Shown piece by piece: positions 9,713 through 20,213 of a stretch of 64,000 nt of DNA. The notes beneath the pieces are model-generated. The model made no database searches. It saw only the letters and a program-made list of their open reading frames with translations, and had not been told where the DNA came from. The position numbers and the translations under genes are program-made. The stretch lies in contig NZ_CP027194.1 of NCBI RefSeq assembly GCF_002970935.1, forward strand, positions 806,001 to 870,000, written 5' to 3'. This stretch comes from Lactobacillus sp. CBA3606 (GTDB lineage: Bacteria > Bacillota > Bacilli > Lactobacillales > Lactobacillaceae). Numbering within the stretch: the stretch's first letter is position 1; the number at the start of each line of letters is the position of its first letter.

Positions 9713-12700
9713 TTAATGTCGTTTCAAGAAATAATAACCAAACCCACCAATCAATCCTAGACTAACCACTGCAGCCATCGCAATCACTGCGGCACGGGTT
9801 GTCGCCGAGTTCGTCTTAGTCGCTACCTTAGCCTTAGTTGGCGCAATCGCAGCGGCTTTAGTCTTAGGTGTCGTGGTTGACTTAGCTCGCGCCACGGTCC
9901 CGGCTGACTTCGTCGCTTTAGCTTTGGTTGCTTCGGTCGTTTTAACCGCGGCGGTAGCCTGAGCTTGCGCCGTTGCTAGGGTCACTTGTGGGGCTTTAGC
10001 TACCGTTGTTGGAGTCGCAGTAATAGTGCCCACTGGCTGTGATGCAGCGGCCGTAACTGCCGTTGAGGTCGCAGTAGTTGCCCTGACCGGTGTTGTAACT
10101 GCCTTAGTCGCTGCCATCGGTATCACGGTTGCTTGGTACCGACGTTGACCAGTCTTAGTTGCAGTTCGAACAGTGTCGGTCGACTTAGTCTCCTGACTAA
10201 CTGTACTTTCGCTCCCAGTAACCGGCGTCTGTGAATCAGATTCACTAGGTTGCTTAGCCGGCGCCGTAATCACTGGTTTAGCTGGCTTTGAGGCCGCTAC
10301 CACCGTGATGATTGCCGTGCTAGTCTGCGTTTGACTATGACTATCCGTATAACGATACGTCACGTGATAACGTCCGGGTTGCGTGGTGTTTACATTGCCC
10401 GTTACCGTCACATCGGCCAGCGTAATGGCTTGACCATTGGCATCAACCCCACCGTTAAAGTTCGCTGCTTGCTGCCACGTGTCATTAACCGCTAATGTAC
10501 TATTATTAACGGTAAATGACCGTGCTGGCGCTAATACGGTAACATAAGTTGCTTGTGTGATCACATTGCCTTGGCGATCCGTATACGAATAGGTCACCTT
10601 GGTCGTTCCCGGTTGGCGCGTGTTAATTTGCTTATCCACTGTGACCGCTGAATAATTTAGTGCCTGTCCAGTAATCGTGGTGCCGGCAAAATCAGTTTGT
10701 GGTGACCAACTAGCACCATTTTCAACCGTCACCGTCGCTGGCACCGTGAGGCTGGCTTTAGAAGCCACAACCGTCACGGTCGCCGTTTCAGTCTGTGTCT
10801 GCTGATGCCGATCCGTATAGGTATAGGTCACCTGATAAGTACCAGGCTGGTTCGTTTTAACTTGATCCGCCCCGGTTACCGTCACATTAGCCAACGTGAT
10901 AGCTTGCCCATCGGCAGCTACCCCGGCCGTGGCAAAGTTAGCCGCTGGCAACCAGGTTGTCTTTGGACCAGCGATGAGCGTCTGATTCTTAACGGTAAAT
11001 CCCTTAGCTGGCGCTAACACCGTAACTTTAGTGGTACCGGTCTTAACGTTCCCTTGACTATCGGTGTACGTATAAGTCACCGAATAAGTCCCGGCTTGCG
11101 TGGTTTTAACTGGATTATCCACTGAAACTGCCGCATAATCCAACTGATTACCAACCGCATCGGTCCCAGTAAAGGCCGTTGCTGGTGTCCAATCAGCGCC
11201 ATTTTCAATCGTCGTGGTCGTTGGCACCGTCACACTGGCCTGAGAAGCCACGACCGTAATCGTCGCCGTTGCTGTCTGGGTCTGTTGGTGACTATCCGTA
11301 TAGGTATACGTCACTTGATACGTCCCTGGTTTGGTCGAATCGACTGCGCCAGCTACTTGCACGTTTGCCAACGTAATCGCCGTGCCATTCGCATCTAAAC
11401 CAGCGGCGCCAAAACTATCCGCTTGTGACCATGTAGCTTTAGGGCCAGCAATTACCGTAGTATCTTTCACAGTGAACCCTTGGGCCGGCGCTAAGACGGT
11501 CACTTTGGTAATACCAGTCTTAACGTTACCTTGACTATCCGTGTATGAATACGTAACTGTATAGGTCCCGGCTTGCGTGGTTTTGACTGGATTATCGACC
11601 GTCACGGCCGCATAAGCCAATGCCTTACCAGTAACATCCGTCCCGGCAAAATCGGTTGCTGGAGACCAATCTGTGCCATTTTCAATGGTAGTCGTGGTTG
11701 GCACCGTTACACCGGCCTGAGAAGCAACGACCGTAATTGTCACCGTTTCAGTCTGGATCTGCTGGTGACTATCGGTATAGGTGTAGGTCACTTGATAAGT
11801 GCCTGGCTTGGTTGAATCCACTTGACCAGTCACTCGAACGTTTGCCAACGTGATGGCTGTCCCATTGGCATCTAAGCCAGCACTATCAAAGTTATCGGCT
11901 TGGGCCCAAGTGGTTTTAGGACCCGCAATTAACGTACTATCTTTGACCGTAAAGGCTTTTGCCGGTGCTAAGACGGTAACCTGTGTCGTGACTGGCGCTA
12001 TAACGTTGCCTTGACTATCTGTGTATGAATAAGTCACCGTATAAGTCCCGGCTTGCGTCATATTAACTGGATTATCCACCGAAACTGCTGCATAATCCAA
12101 CTGATGACCTGCCGCATCGTTCCCAGTAAAGTCCGTTGCGGGTGTCCAATCAGCGCCATTTTCAACCGTAGTAGTCGTGGGCACCTTCAAACCAGCTTTA
12201 GAAACGGCCACTGTAATCGTCACCGTGTCAGTCTGCGTTTTTTTGTGACTATCCGTATAGGTATAAGTCACTTGATAAGTGCCCGCTTTAGTTGGATCAA
12301 CGGTGCCACTCACTTGCACGTTTGCCAACGTAATCGCAGTCCCATTGGCATCTAAGCCAGCACTAGCAAAATTATTGGCTTGCGACCAAGTGGTTTTAGG
12401 ACCCGCAATTAACGTACTATCGTTGACCGTAAAGGGTTTTGCCGGTGCTAAGACGGTAACCTGGGTCGTGACTGGCGCTATAACATTACCTTGACTATCC
12501 GTGTATGAATAAGTCACCGTATAAGTCCCAGCCTGCGTCATATTAACTGGATTATCGACCGTCACGGCCGCATAATCCAACTTTTTGCCAGCCGCATCGT
12601 GCCCGTCAAAGTTCGTCGCTGGTGTCCAATCAGCGCCATTTTCAACCGTAGTAGCGGTTGGCACCTTCACACTGGCTTGAGAAGCCACTAAGGTTACTAT

Positions 12701-15385
12701 CCCAGTCGCTTCAAACACATAACCATTTTGATCAGTATAGTGATAAAGCACCGAGTAAGCACCAAGATGGTCAGTATCAAAGACTGGCATCGCCCCAGCC
12801 GTAGCGGTCGCATCATTTTGACGCGTCCAAGTCGTCGTGATATTAGCTAGCACCAGTGGACCACCCACTCTGCCATCTTGACCACTAACAACTGGTTGCC
12901 ACGACGTCGCTGGTCCGACAATCAGTTGTTGATCACTAACACTAAATGTGGTGCGCCGAAAAGTCACATTTTTAAGCTCATCATGCTCTTGATAATAATC
13001 AGGATCAATCATCTGTTGCGTGGTATAAATCGTCGAGTTCACATCATCAACACTAGCAGTCCATACATCATCAGTTATTTCAGCGGGAAGGTTCATATCC
13101 GCAGTTAAAAAATAACTACTTGGTAATTTCAAAGTGGCTAGAGCAGTCATCCCCTTAAACATATCAGCAGACCCAGTACCGTTATCAAGGATCCAGGGTT
13201 TAACTATCACATTTGTCATAACTAAACTAGACAAATCTAACGTAGCCAACTTCGCATCTCCTTGGAACATGCGTTTAGTCCCAACCAAGTTATCACTAGT
13301 GACCCAACCGGTTAAATCAAGCGTCGTTAAATTGGATAGCCCTGCAAAAATATCTGACAATAGCGACACATTACTGACATCCCAGCCTGATAAATCAATG
13401 GTTGTTAAATTGACCGAATTCGAAAAAAGACCTGCTAAGTTCGTTACCTGCCTGACATCCCAGCCCGATAAATCAACGGTTGTTAAATTGGCCAAATTCG
13501 AAAAAAGACCTGCTATGCTCGTTACCTGGCTGACATCCCAGCCTACTAAATCAACGGTTGTTAACTTGTCATCTCCCTGAAACATAGCAGTCATGTTAGT
13601 GTTTCCGAACTGGTCAGTATAGAGCTTGAATTTACAATTGACAGCAGATAACTTAGTTAAGCTCGGAAGCTCCTTAAACGTACTTAAAAAATCATTGAGA
13701 TCACGAAAGTCTGCACCATCTATATTTAGTTCAGTCAGCTTATTAGCATTGCTGAGCCAGTCGGACGGATTGGAATTAAAGATAATATTAGAGGCTATAA
13801 CTGTTTTCACTTCACTGTTTGCAAACATTCTCGGGGAGAATGCAATGTTCCAACCAGAGATATTAACCGTTTTAAGATTCTTCGTATCTGCAAACAAATT
13901 ATCAGCCGAGATAGCCTTATCAAAATTCCAGCCGGTTAAATCAATATCACTATCCGCAAATGTTGCTCCCTGAAACGTTTGTGGTAGAAATATATTTTGC
14001 TGACTTGAAAATGAATCCGCTAACGGCAGACTTTCGACTATCTTTGCAGTAACGCCAGTTGCCCCTTGAAACATCCCGCCGAAATAGACATCACCTCCAC
14101 TATTTTCAAAACTCCAGTTTGATATATCAATCGAACTTACATTAGCATTCTGAAACATTCGATCTAACATAAACACTTTAGCCGTATTCCACTTTGACAC
14201 ATCAATGTGCTGTAATTGGACATCACCAGAAAACATCTCGCTCATGTCCATGAGATTAGGACCCCAATTAGTGAAAATGTCATCCACCGTTACTAATTTA
14301 GCATCATTGGCAAACATCTTGGTGGTGATATTAATCTTACTACCATCAAAAGAACCAGCCGCCGTTTTCGTAACAACTGTTAGATTCTGATTGTTAGAAA
14401 ACAATGAGCCCATGATTGTTGCCCCAAATACAGCACCTTCAAAGCTAATTTTTTTAATCGCATCATTCCCCTGCCAACGATTATCAGGTAGCGGATCATA
14501 CTCAGCAGCAACATCATCAAGAGCTGAATTAACCAAGGTACCGCCCTGAATATGCAAAACCCCTTCGCTATCTAACGTCCAGTCCACTGTCCCATAGGTA
14601 CCACTTTCAACGGTTGTCACGGCCGTCATGGCTGATTTCACTTGCGGCTTAACCGTTGCGACTGCGGCCACCGCCGTGCTTGTCGGTAATACCGTGGTGG
14701 CAGTAGTCGTCACGGCACTATCGGTTGTCGCCACACTGGTGACACCGTCACTAGCCACTACGGCAGAACTGGTAGCTGATACTTCACTAGTGGCTACAGC
14801 ACTGGTACTACTAACCGAACTAGCAGCAGTTGAAATAGGCGTCACTGCACTGGTACTGCTGACCGAACTAGCAGTAGTTGAAATAGGCGTCACCGCACTG
14901 GCACTACTACTGGCTGACGTGGCATTGGTTGCAACCGTCGCCTGACTAGTGGTTCCTGCCTGACTGGTCACAGAATTACTACTGGCTGTCACAGTCTTAG
15001 CAGTTGCTACCGAACTTGTTACTGCAATCTGACTAGTTCTAGTTGCAACGCTACTGGTAGCGGCACTGGTTGTCGTACTCGTGGTACTAGTACTGGCAGC
15101 ACTAACTGCAGTGGTACTCGTTGCACTAGCACTAGTACTGCTAATCGCACTAGCAGCGCTGGTTGAACTTGTCGCCGCACTACTGGCAACAACCGTCGTA
15201 CTACTTTGACTAGCTGCACTGACAGTCGCCGTCACACTGCTACTCTCAGTACTCGTCTGATTAGTAGCCGCCCGAACAGTCATCGTATTCAATTGCCAAG
15301 TGGTCATCATAATCCCGGCAAATACCCAAAAACGCCCTTTTTTGTACATTTTGTAAGTTAACTTATCATCTTTTATTTGGCGCAT
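9713..15385 (-). CDS. Large cell-surface protein: KxYKxGKxW signal, Ser/Thr stalk, BspA-like leucine-rich repeats, Ig-like modules
   Basis: This protein of about 1,890 residues is secreted. It starts with KMYKKGRFW, a KxYKxGKxW signal, then a hydrophobic segment and a likely cleavage after VRAA. Residues about 40-265 are almost only Ser, Thr, Ala and Val. Residues about 300-810 hold BspA-type (DUF285) leucine-rich repeats such as LTTVDLSGWDVS and MFQG. Residues about 830-1700 hold eleven Ig-like modules of about 75-80 residues, one single and then five alternating A/B pairs. A Thr/Ala/Lys-rich wall-spanning region follows, with a last membrane helix and the tail FLKRH. I see no LPxTG-like motif before that helix. 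BspA repeats and such Ig modules occur in adhesins, so adhesion is likely but not shown. The start may be GTG 15388 (7 bases after GGGGG) or ATG 15385. Confidence 0.9.
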   Translation of the reverse strand: MRQIKDDKLTYKMYKKGRFWVFAGIMMTTWQLNTMTVRAATNQTSTESSSVTATVSAASQSSTTVVASSAATSSTSAASAISSTSASATSTTAVSAASTSTTSTTTSAATSSVATRTSQIAVTSSVATAKTVTASSNSVTSQAGTTSQATVATNATSASSSASAVTPISTTASSVSSTSAVTPISTAASSVSSTSAVATSEVSATSSAVVASDGVTSVATTDSAVTTTATTVLPTSTAVAAVATVKPQVKSAMTAVTTVESGTYGTVDWTLDSEGVLHIQGGTLVNSALDDVAAEYDPLPDNRWQGNDAIKKISFEGAVFGATIMGSLFSNNQNLTVVTKTAAGSFDGSKINITTKMFANDAKLVTVDDIFTNWGPNLMDMSEMFSGDVQLQHIDVSKWNTAKVFMLDRMFQNANVSSIDISNWSFENSGGDVYFGGMFQGATGVTAKIVESLPLADSFSSQQNIFLPQTFQGATFADSDIDLTGWNFDKAISADNLFADTKNLKTVNISGWNIAFSPRMFANSEVKTVIASNIIFNSNPSDWLSNANKLTELNIDGADFRDLNDFLSTFKELPSLTKLSAVNCKFKLYTDQFGNTNMTAMFQGDDKLTTVDLVGWDVSQVTSIAGLFSNLANLTTVDLSGWDVRQVTNLAGLFSNSVNLTTIDLSGWDVSNVSLLSDIFAGLSNLTTLDLTGWVTSDNLVGTKRMFQGDAKLATLDLSSLVMTNVIVKPWILDNGTGSADMFKGMTALATLKLPSSYFLTADMNLPAEITDDVWTASVDDVNSTIYTTQQMIDPDYYQEHDELKNVTFRRTTFSVSDQQLIVGPATSWQPVVSGQDGRVGGPLVLANITTTWTRQNDATATAGAMPVFDTDHLGAYSVLYHYTDQNGYVFEATGIVTLVASQASVKVPTATTVENGADWTPATNFDGHDAAGKKLDYAAVTVDNPVNMTQAGTYTVTYSYTDSQGNVIAPVTTQVTVLAPAKPFTVNDSTLIAGPKTTWSQANNFASAGLDANGTAITLANVQVSGTVDPTKAGTYQVTYTYTDSHKKTQTDTVTITVAVSKAGLKVPTTTTVENGADWTPATDFTGNDAAGHQLDYAAVSVDNPVNMTQAGTYTVTYSYTDSQGNVIAPVTTQVTVLAPAKAFTVKDSTLIAGPKTTWAQADNFDSAGLDANGTAITLANVRVTGQVDSTKPGTYQVTYTYTDSHQQIQTETVTITVVASQAGVTVPTTTTIENGTDWSPATDFAGTDVTGKALAYAAVTVDNPVKTTQAGTYTVTYSYTDSQGNVKTGITKVTVLAPAQGFTVKDTTVIAGPKATWSQADSFGAAGLDANGTAITLANVQVAGAVDSTKPGTYQVTYTYTDSHQQTQTATATITVVASQASVTVPTTTTIENGADWTPATAFTGTDAVGNQLDYAAVSVDNPVKTTQAGTYSVTYTYTDSQGNVKTGTTKVTVLAPAKGFTVKNQTLIAGPKTTWLPAANFATAGVAADGQAITLANVTVTGADQVKTNQPGTYQVTYTYTDRHQQTQTETATVTVVASKASLTVPATVTVENGASWSPQTDFAGTTITGQALNYSAVTVDKQINTRQPGTTKVTYSYTDRQGNVITQATYVTVLAPARSFTVNNSTLAVNDTWQQAANFNGGVDANGQAITLADVTVTGNVNTTQPGRYHVTYRYTDSHSQTQTSTAIITVVAASKPAKPVITAPAKQPSESDSQTPVTGSESTVSQETKSTDTVRTATKTGQRRYQATVIPMAATKAVTTPVRATTATSTAVTAAASQPVGTITATPTTVAKAPQVTLATAQAQATAAVKTTEATKAKATKSAGTVARAKSTTTPKTKAAAIAPTKAKVATKTNSATTRAAVIAMAAVVSLGLIGGFGYYFLKRH
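10290..12690 (-). repeat. Tandem Ig-like module repeats (about 470-bp unit, five pairs)
   Basis: Within the surface gene, units starting near VPTTTTVENGADW (A) and FTVKDSTLIAGPKTTW (B) alternate five times. The DNA copies are similar enough to align by eye, for example identical stretches near 11,900 and 12,400. The last pair (lowest coordinates) is the most diverged. Confidence 0.85.
13331..13560 (-). repeat. 75-bp tandem repeats inside the BspA-like region
   Basis: Three adjacent 25-residue units reading like TTVDLSGWDVRQVTNLAGLF are nearly identical at DNA level. The segments at about 13,397-13,470 and 13,472-13,545 share long identical runs, which points to recent duplication. Confidence 0.8.
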
Positions 15386-15477
15386 CACTTATCAACCCCC
15401 GCATTAATGACTACCCTATCTTTAAGCTTAAAAATTGTTTAAGTTATATTTAGTTCAAGGGTACCACAATTAATAGC

Positions 15478-15516
15478 ATTATAAACAAAATATTATTAAA
15501 TAATTTTAATAATATT
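15478..15516 (-). promoter_or_regulatory. Surface-gene promoter region with a perfect 12+12 palindrome
   Basis: A TATAAT occurs on the minus strand at 15478-15483. Directly upstream, 15489-15516 is a perfect inverted repeat with 12-base arms around TAAT, covering where the -35 element would be. No good -35 sequence is visible, so the promoter may need an activator, or a repressor may bind the palindrome. The leader to the start codon is about 85 bases. Confidence 0.5.
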
Positions 15517-15586
15517 GAGGTTCCAATGATAATCTAGTTATCGCCTTAATTATCGCTTATTAGACCCATTTTCATCCATTAAAGAC

Positions 15587-15625
15587 CAAAAAAATAAGCT
15601 CAAATCCGCTAACGGACTTGAACTC
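15587..15625 (-). terminator. Rho-independent terminator after yajC
   Basis: The stem arms 15597-15608 and 15613-15625 are followed on the minus strand by TTATTTTTTT, a typical terminator just downstream of yajC. Confidence 0.85.
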
Positions 15626-15638
15626 ATTATCAATTAAC

Positions 15639-16046
15639 TTATTTAGCTTCAGAATCGTCAGCAGCACTATCCGCACTAGTAGCGGCACTGTCAACGTTAC
15701 TAGCAGCTGAATCAATATGACTTTCAGCACTAGTGGCAACTTCAGCATCGGCTTTTGGTGCAGCCGTTGCAGCGGCGTCAGCTTCGTTTGGCGCAATCTT
15801 AGCAATCGCACTTAAATCGAAAACTAAGAAAATCCCGTCGCAATCTAACGTGACAGTCTTATCAGCTTCGTTGACTTCATCAACGACACCGTGTAACCGA
15901 CCAATCGTCGCAACTTTATCGCCGCGTTTGATTTTGCTTAACATTTGTTGATGTTGTTGTTGTTGTTTCCGTTGTGGCCGGATCATGAAGAAGTACAAAA
16001 ATGCGAACATAACCACAATGAAAAGAACTGATGTTAGTTGACCCAT
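15639..16046 (-). CDS. yajC: Sec translocon accessory subunit YajC
   Basis: The protein has 135 residues: one membrane helix (about 5-22), the family motif FFMIRPQRKQQQ, and a cytoplasmic domain containing IKRGDKVATIGRLHGVV. It associates with SecDF/SecYEG in protein export. The last 50 residues form an Ala/Ser/Asp-rich acidic tail, longer than in most YajC proteins (about 100 residues), and probably disordered. It follows queA and tgt, a usual arrangement. Confidence 0.95.
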   Translation of the reverse strand: MGQLTSVLFIVVMFAFLYFFMIRPQRKQQQQHQQMLSKIKRGDKVATIGRLHGVVDEVNEADKTVTLDCDGIFLVFDLSAIAKIAPNEADAAATAAPKADAEVATSAESHIDSAASNVDSAATSADSAADDSEAK

Positions 16047-16117
16047 TAAATATCGCTCCTAATCTATGTTTGACTATCTTTAACTTTAACAAATTACACT
16101 TAAAATTACTAGTATGA

Positions 16118-17272
<1,155 letters not shown>

Positions 17273-17304
17273 TTAACTGTTGCGTCAAACCATTAAGTCA
17301 CGAA

Positions 17305-17330
17305 AGCGTCTGAGAGTTGCCCCAGACGCT
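17305..17330 (-). terminator. Hairpin between queA and tgt (weak terminator)
   Basis: Eight-base arms (17305-17312 and 17323-17330) form a GC-rich stem. On the minus strand only TTTCGT follows, so it may be partial termination or an mRNA-stability hairpin within the operon. Confidence 0.45.
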
Positions 17331-17353
17331 GACTTTGCTGCAAAATACGCGTT

Positions 17354-18388
17354 TTAATGAATAAACATGGCATCGCCAAAACTAAAGAAACGATACTTTT
17401 CATCAATGGCGTGTTGATACGCGTTTAAAATCATGTCCCGGCCCGTGAAAGCTGCGACTAACATCACTAGGGTTGACTTTGGTAAATGGAAGTTCGTAAT
17501 AAAAGCATCAACCACTTGCCACTCATAACCGGGCTTGATGAAAATATCGGTCCAGCCAGAATCAGCCTTGATTTCTCCATGAAATTTCGTCCCGATCGTT
17601 TCAAGCGTCCGAATTGACGTCGTCCCCGTTGCAATAATCCGACCACCATTTTTCCGCACGTCATTTAACGTCTTGGCAGCGGCCGCATCTAATTGATAGA
17701 ATTCACTGTGCATTTTATGATCTTCGATTTTATCTTCTTCAACCGGGCGGAACGTGCCTAGGCCAACATGCAAGGTTAAATAAACTAACTTAATCCCTTT
17801 ATCCTGTACCTTTTGTAAGAGTTCTTTTGTCCAATGCAAGCCCGCAGTTGGCGCTGCCGCTGACCCATTTTCCTTGGCATAAACGGTCTGATAACGATCT
17901 GGATCGTCTAACTTTTCTTTGATATACGGTGGTAATGGCGCTTCACCTAAGGCTTCGAGGATTTCCATAAAGATGCCATCGTAATGAAATTCAATCAGCC
18001 GAATCCCATCTTCTTTTTCAGCCGTGACCGTCGCTGTTAATTGACCGTCGCCAAAAGAAATCACGGTCCCAACGTGCGCCCGCTTAGCAGGTTTCATTAA
18101 GGTTTCCCATTCGTCACCTTCAGTATTGTGTAATAACAAGACCTCTGCATGACCCCCAGTTTCGGGCTTAACGCCGTACAACCGTGCAGGCATGACCCGC
18201 GAGTTGTTCATAACCACGGCATCGCCGGGATTTAAGTCATCGATAATGTCATAAAAATGTTTATCTTGCATGACACCCGTTTGGCGATTCAAATCAAGCA
18301 ACCGCGACGTATCACGTTGTTTGATGGGTGTTTGGGCAATCAATTCATGTGGTAACTCATAATCAAAATCTTCAAGTGTTAAGCTCAT
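17354..18388 (-). CDS. queA: S-adenosylmethionine:tRNA ribosyltransferase-isomerase
   Basis: The 344-residue protein begins [21 protein letters not shown] and contains the family blocks [23 protein letters not shown] and [10 protein letters not shown]. It transfers the ribosyl part of SAM to the modified base at tRNA position 34 to give epoxyqueuosine. I chose the ATG at 18388 rather than the adjacent GTG at 18391, because it lies eight bases from AGAGG. It sits between ruvB and tgt. Confidence 0.97.
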   Translation of the reverse strand: MSLTLEDFDYELPHELIAQTPIKQRDTSRLLDLNRQTGVMQDKHFYDIIDDLNPGDAVVMNNSRVMPARLYGVKPETGGHAEVLLLHNTEGDEWETLMKPAKRAHVGTVISFGDGQLTATVTAEKEDGIRLIEFHYDGIFMEILEALGEAPLPPYIKEKLDDPDRYQTVYAKENGSAAAPTAGLHWTKELLQKVQDKGIKLVYLTLHVGLGTFRPVEEDKIEDHKMHSEFYQLDAAAAKTLNDVRKNGGRIIATGTTSIRTLETIGTKFHGEIKADSGWTDIFIKPGYEWQVVDAFITNFHLPKSTLVMLVAAFTGRDMILNAYQHAIDEKYRFFSFGDAMFIH

Positions 18389-18408
18389 CACTGGGACCTC
18401 TTATCTTT

Positions 18409-19419
18409 TTATTTAGTTTCGGGGTATGGGAACCCTAAATGTTGATACCCTTTGATGGTGACCACCCGGCCACGCTGCGTCCGTTTTAGGAACCCAATTT
18501 GAAGTAAATAAGGCTCCACCACTTCCGCAATCGTATCCGTTTCTTCACCAATATTGGCTGCCAATGTTGCTAAGCCGACCGGACCACCATCGTAATATTC
18601 TAACATGGTCCGCAATAATTTGTTATCCGTTTCGTCTAAACCGGCTTCATCGACCCGCAGATAGGTGAGGGATTGGTCAACGATCACGTCATCAATCGCC
18701 GTTTGGTCAGCGACTTCTGCAAAATCACGAATCCGCTTGAATAATCGATTCGCAATCCGCGGCGTGCCTCGTGATCGCCGGGCAATCTCATGCGCACCGG
18801 AAGGCTTGATACTTGTCTGAAAAATAGCGGCCGTCCGTTTGACGATGTCTTCGAGATCACTGACTGCATAATAAGCCATATGTTCAACAATCCCAAACCG
18901 ATCGCGCAGTGGCGCTGATAACATGCCGGCCCGCGTGGTCGCCCCGATTAAAGTAAAGGGTGGCAGCGGAAAATGCACGGGATGCGCCGTCGGACCTTGA
19001 CCGACAACGATGTCGACAAAGAAATCTTCCATTGCTGAATAAAGCATTTCTTCCACAATCTTAGGCAAGCGATGAATTTCATCGATGAATAAAATATCCC
19101 CCGGTTCAAGTTCATTTAATAAGGCTACTAAATCGCCGGGCTTTTCAATCGCCGGACCACTAGTCGTCCGGATATTAACTGCCATCTCATTAGCAATAAC
19201 CATCGCCAAGGTGGTCTTACCTAAGCCAGGTGGGCCATACAGTAGAACATGATCTAACGATTCTTCGCGTTTTTGAGCTGCTTCAATATACACACTCAGT
19301 TCATGCTTCACCCGATCTTGACCAATGTATTGGGCTAACCGTTGCGGACGCAGCGACTTTTCTAAAGAAGCTTCGGTGGCATCCGTTTTGTCCCCCGATA
19401 ATAAGTTGTCGTCGTCCAT
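18409..19419 (-). CDS. ruvB: Holliday junction branch-migration ATPase RuvB
   Basis: This 336-residue AAA+ motor has Walker [10 protein letters not shown], Walker B FIDEIHRL, the sensor region [10 protein letters not shown] with arginine finger PLRDRFG, and a C-terminal winged-helix domain with FLKRTQRGR. With RuvA it drives branch migration of Holliday junctions. It begins 10 bases after ruvA, and a LexA-like box lies before ruvA. Confidence 0.98.
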   Translation of the reverse strand: MDDDNLLSGDKTDATEASLEKSLRPQRLAQYIGQDRVKHELSVYIEAAQKREESLDHVLLYGPPGLGKTTLAMVIANEMAVNIRTTSGPAIEKPGDLVALLNELEPGDILFIDEIHRLPKIVEEMLYSAMEDFFVDIVVGQGPTAHPVHFPLPPFTLIGATTRAGMLSAPLRDRFGIVEHMAYYAVSDLEDIVKRTAAIFQTSIKPSGAHEIARRSRGTPRIANRLFKRIRDFAEVADQTAIDDVIVDQSLTYLRVDEAGLDETDNKLLRTMLEYYDGGPVGLATLAANIGEETDTIAEVVEPYLLQIGFLKRTQRGRVVTIKGYQHLGFPYPETK

Positions 19420-19429
19420 CCAATCCCTC

Positions 19430-20038
19430 CTACTTCGTCAATAACCGTAATCCTTCGCTCAATAAGTCATTAGTGTCCACGGTCTCAGCTTGGCTAAAGT
19501 CTTCTAAAGCCTTGGTAATCTTTTTGACCTCACGCTGTGAATAACCCAAGGCGGTCAAGGCAGCTAACGCATCCGCTAGGGCCCCAGTATCCGCCGTTGT
19601 CGCGACGTCTAGCTCGGTCTGACCAGTAATATCGACGTTCAAGTCGTTTAACTTCCCTTTTAAATCTAAAACAATCTGTTGGGCCGTCTTCTTACCAACC
19701 CCGGGAAAACGCGTTAAATAAGTCGCATTTTCTTGATTGATGGCTTGAATCAGCCCCGAATGGTCATTATTCGCTAAAATCGCCAATGCCGACTTCGGAC
19801 CGATACCAGAAACCCCCAAAAGCTTTTCAAATAACGCCTTTTCGTCGGCATCATAAAAGCCAAACAACGACATGGCACTCTCGCTGACCGCTTGATGGAT
19901 ATACATCTTAACGGGTTCAGATGCGACTTGATAACGATACGGATTGGCCGTCAACACTTTATACCCGATACCCGCCACTTCAATCACAACAAAGCTGGGG
20001 GTCACATCAGTAATTTGGCCGAAAAAATATTCATACAC
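19430..20038 (-). CDS. ruvA: Holliday junction DNA-binding protein RuvA
   Basis: The protein has 202 residues: an OB-fold N-terminal domain ([11 protein letters not shown]), tandem helix-hairpin-helix motifs ([24 protein letters not shown]) and a C-terminal RuvB-binding domain ([12 protein letters not shown]). The start is GTG at 20038 after an AAAGGAG site. It is the first gene of ruvAB and probably leads into queA-tgt-yajC. Confidence 0.97.
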   Translation of the reverse strand: MYEYFFGQITDVTPSFVVIEVAGIGYKVLTANPYRYQVASEPVKMYIHQAVSESAMSLFGFYDADEKALFEKLLGVSGIGPKSALAILANNDHSGLIQAINQENATYLTRFPGVGKKTAQQIVLDLKGKLNDLNVDITGQTELDVATTADTGALADALAALTALGYSQREVKKITKALEDFSQAETVDTNDLLSEGLRLLTK

Positions 20039-20060
20039 GGTTGTTAAGCTCCTTTAAAAT

Positions 20061-20074
20061 AAAACGTATGTTTG
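20061..20074 (-). promoter_or_regulatory. LexA-like box upstream of ruvAB
   Basis: The minus-strand sequence CAAACATACGTTTT resembles CGAACnnnnGTTCG, with changes in the outer bases. It lies between a possible -10 (TACAAT, 20084-20089) and the ruvA ribosome binding site, a place where repressor binding would matter. Confidence 0.5.
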
Positions 20075-20159
20075 CTTGCTAAATTGTACCACAATTACGT
20101 GGTCGCTTAATACCGCTAGTCTTTCAAATCCCGATAATTTCAAATCCGGCCGACCAGAC

Positions 20160-20189
20160 TTGCCGAATTGCGACCAAACATGCTATGCT
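20160..20189 (+). promoter_or_regulatory. Promoter of the plus-strand unknown gene
   Basis: TTGCCG (20160-20165) and TATGCT (20184-20189) are 18 bases apart. A TGC just before the -10 gives an extended -10. Confidence 0.5.
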
Positions 20190-20213
20190 CAGGACCTCAG
20201 GAGGTTATTTTCT

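Noticed and set aside
13134-13580. 148-codon plus-strand open frame opposite the leucine-rich repeats
   Set aside because: It is antisense to a strong coding region, has no binding site or family match, and its repeats mirror those of the surface gene.
14628-14945. 105-codon plus-strand open frame, rich in Val/Ala/Leu
   Set aside because: It is the reverse complement of the Ser/Thr-rich stalk; such low-complexity regions give long chance frames.
9713-15388. Genomic island or prophage around the surface gene
   Set aside because: No integrase, transposase, tRNA end or direct repeats flank it; only a single gene sits between dinB and yajC.
20076-20213. 46-residue N-terminal extension of the unknown plus-strand gene
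   Set aside because: It overlaps the promoter and the strong AGGAGG site, and the upstream ATG has no binding site.
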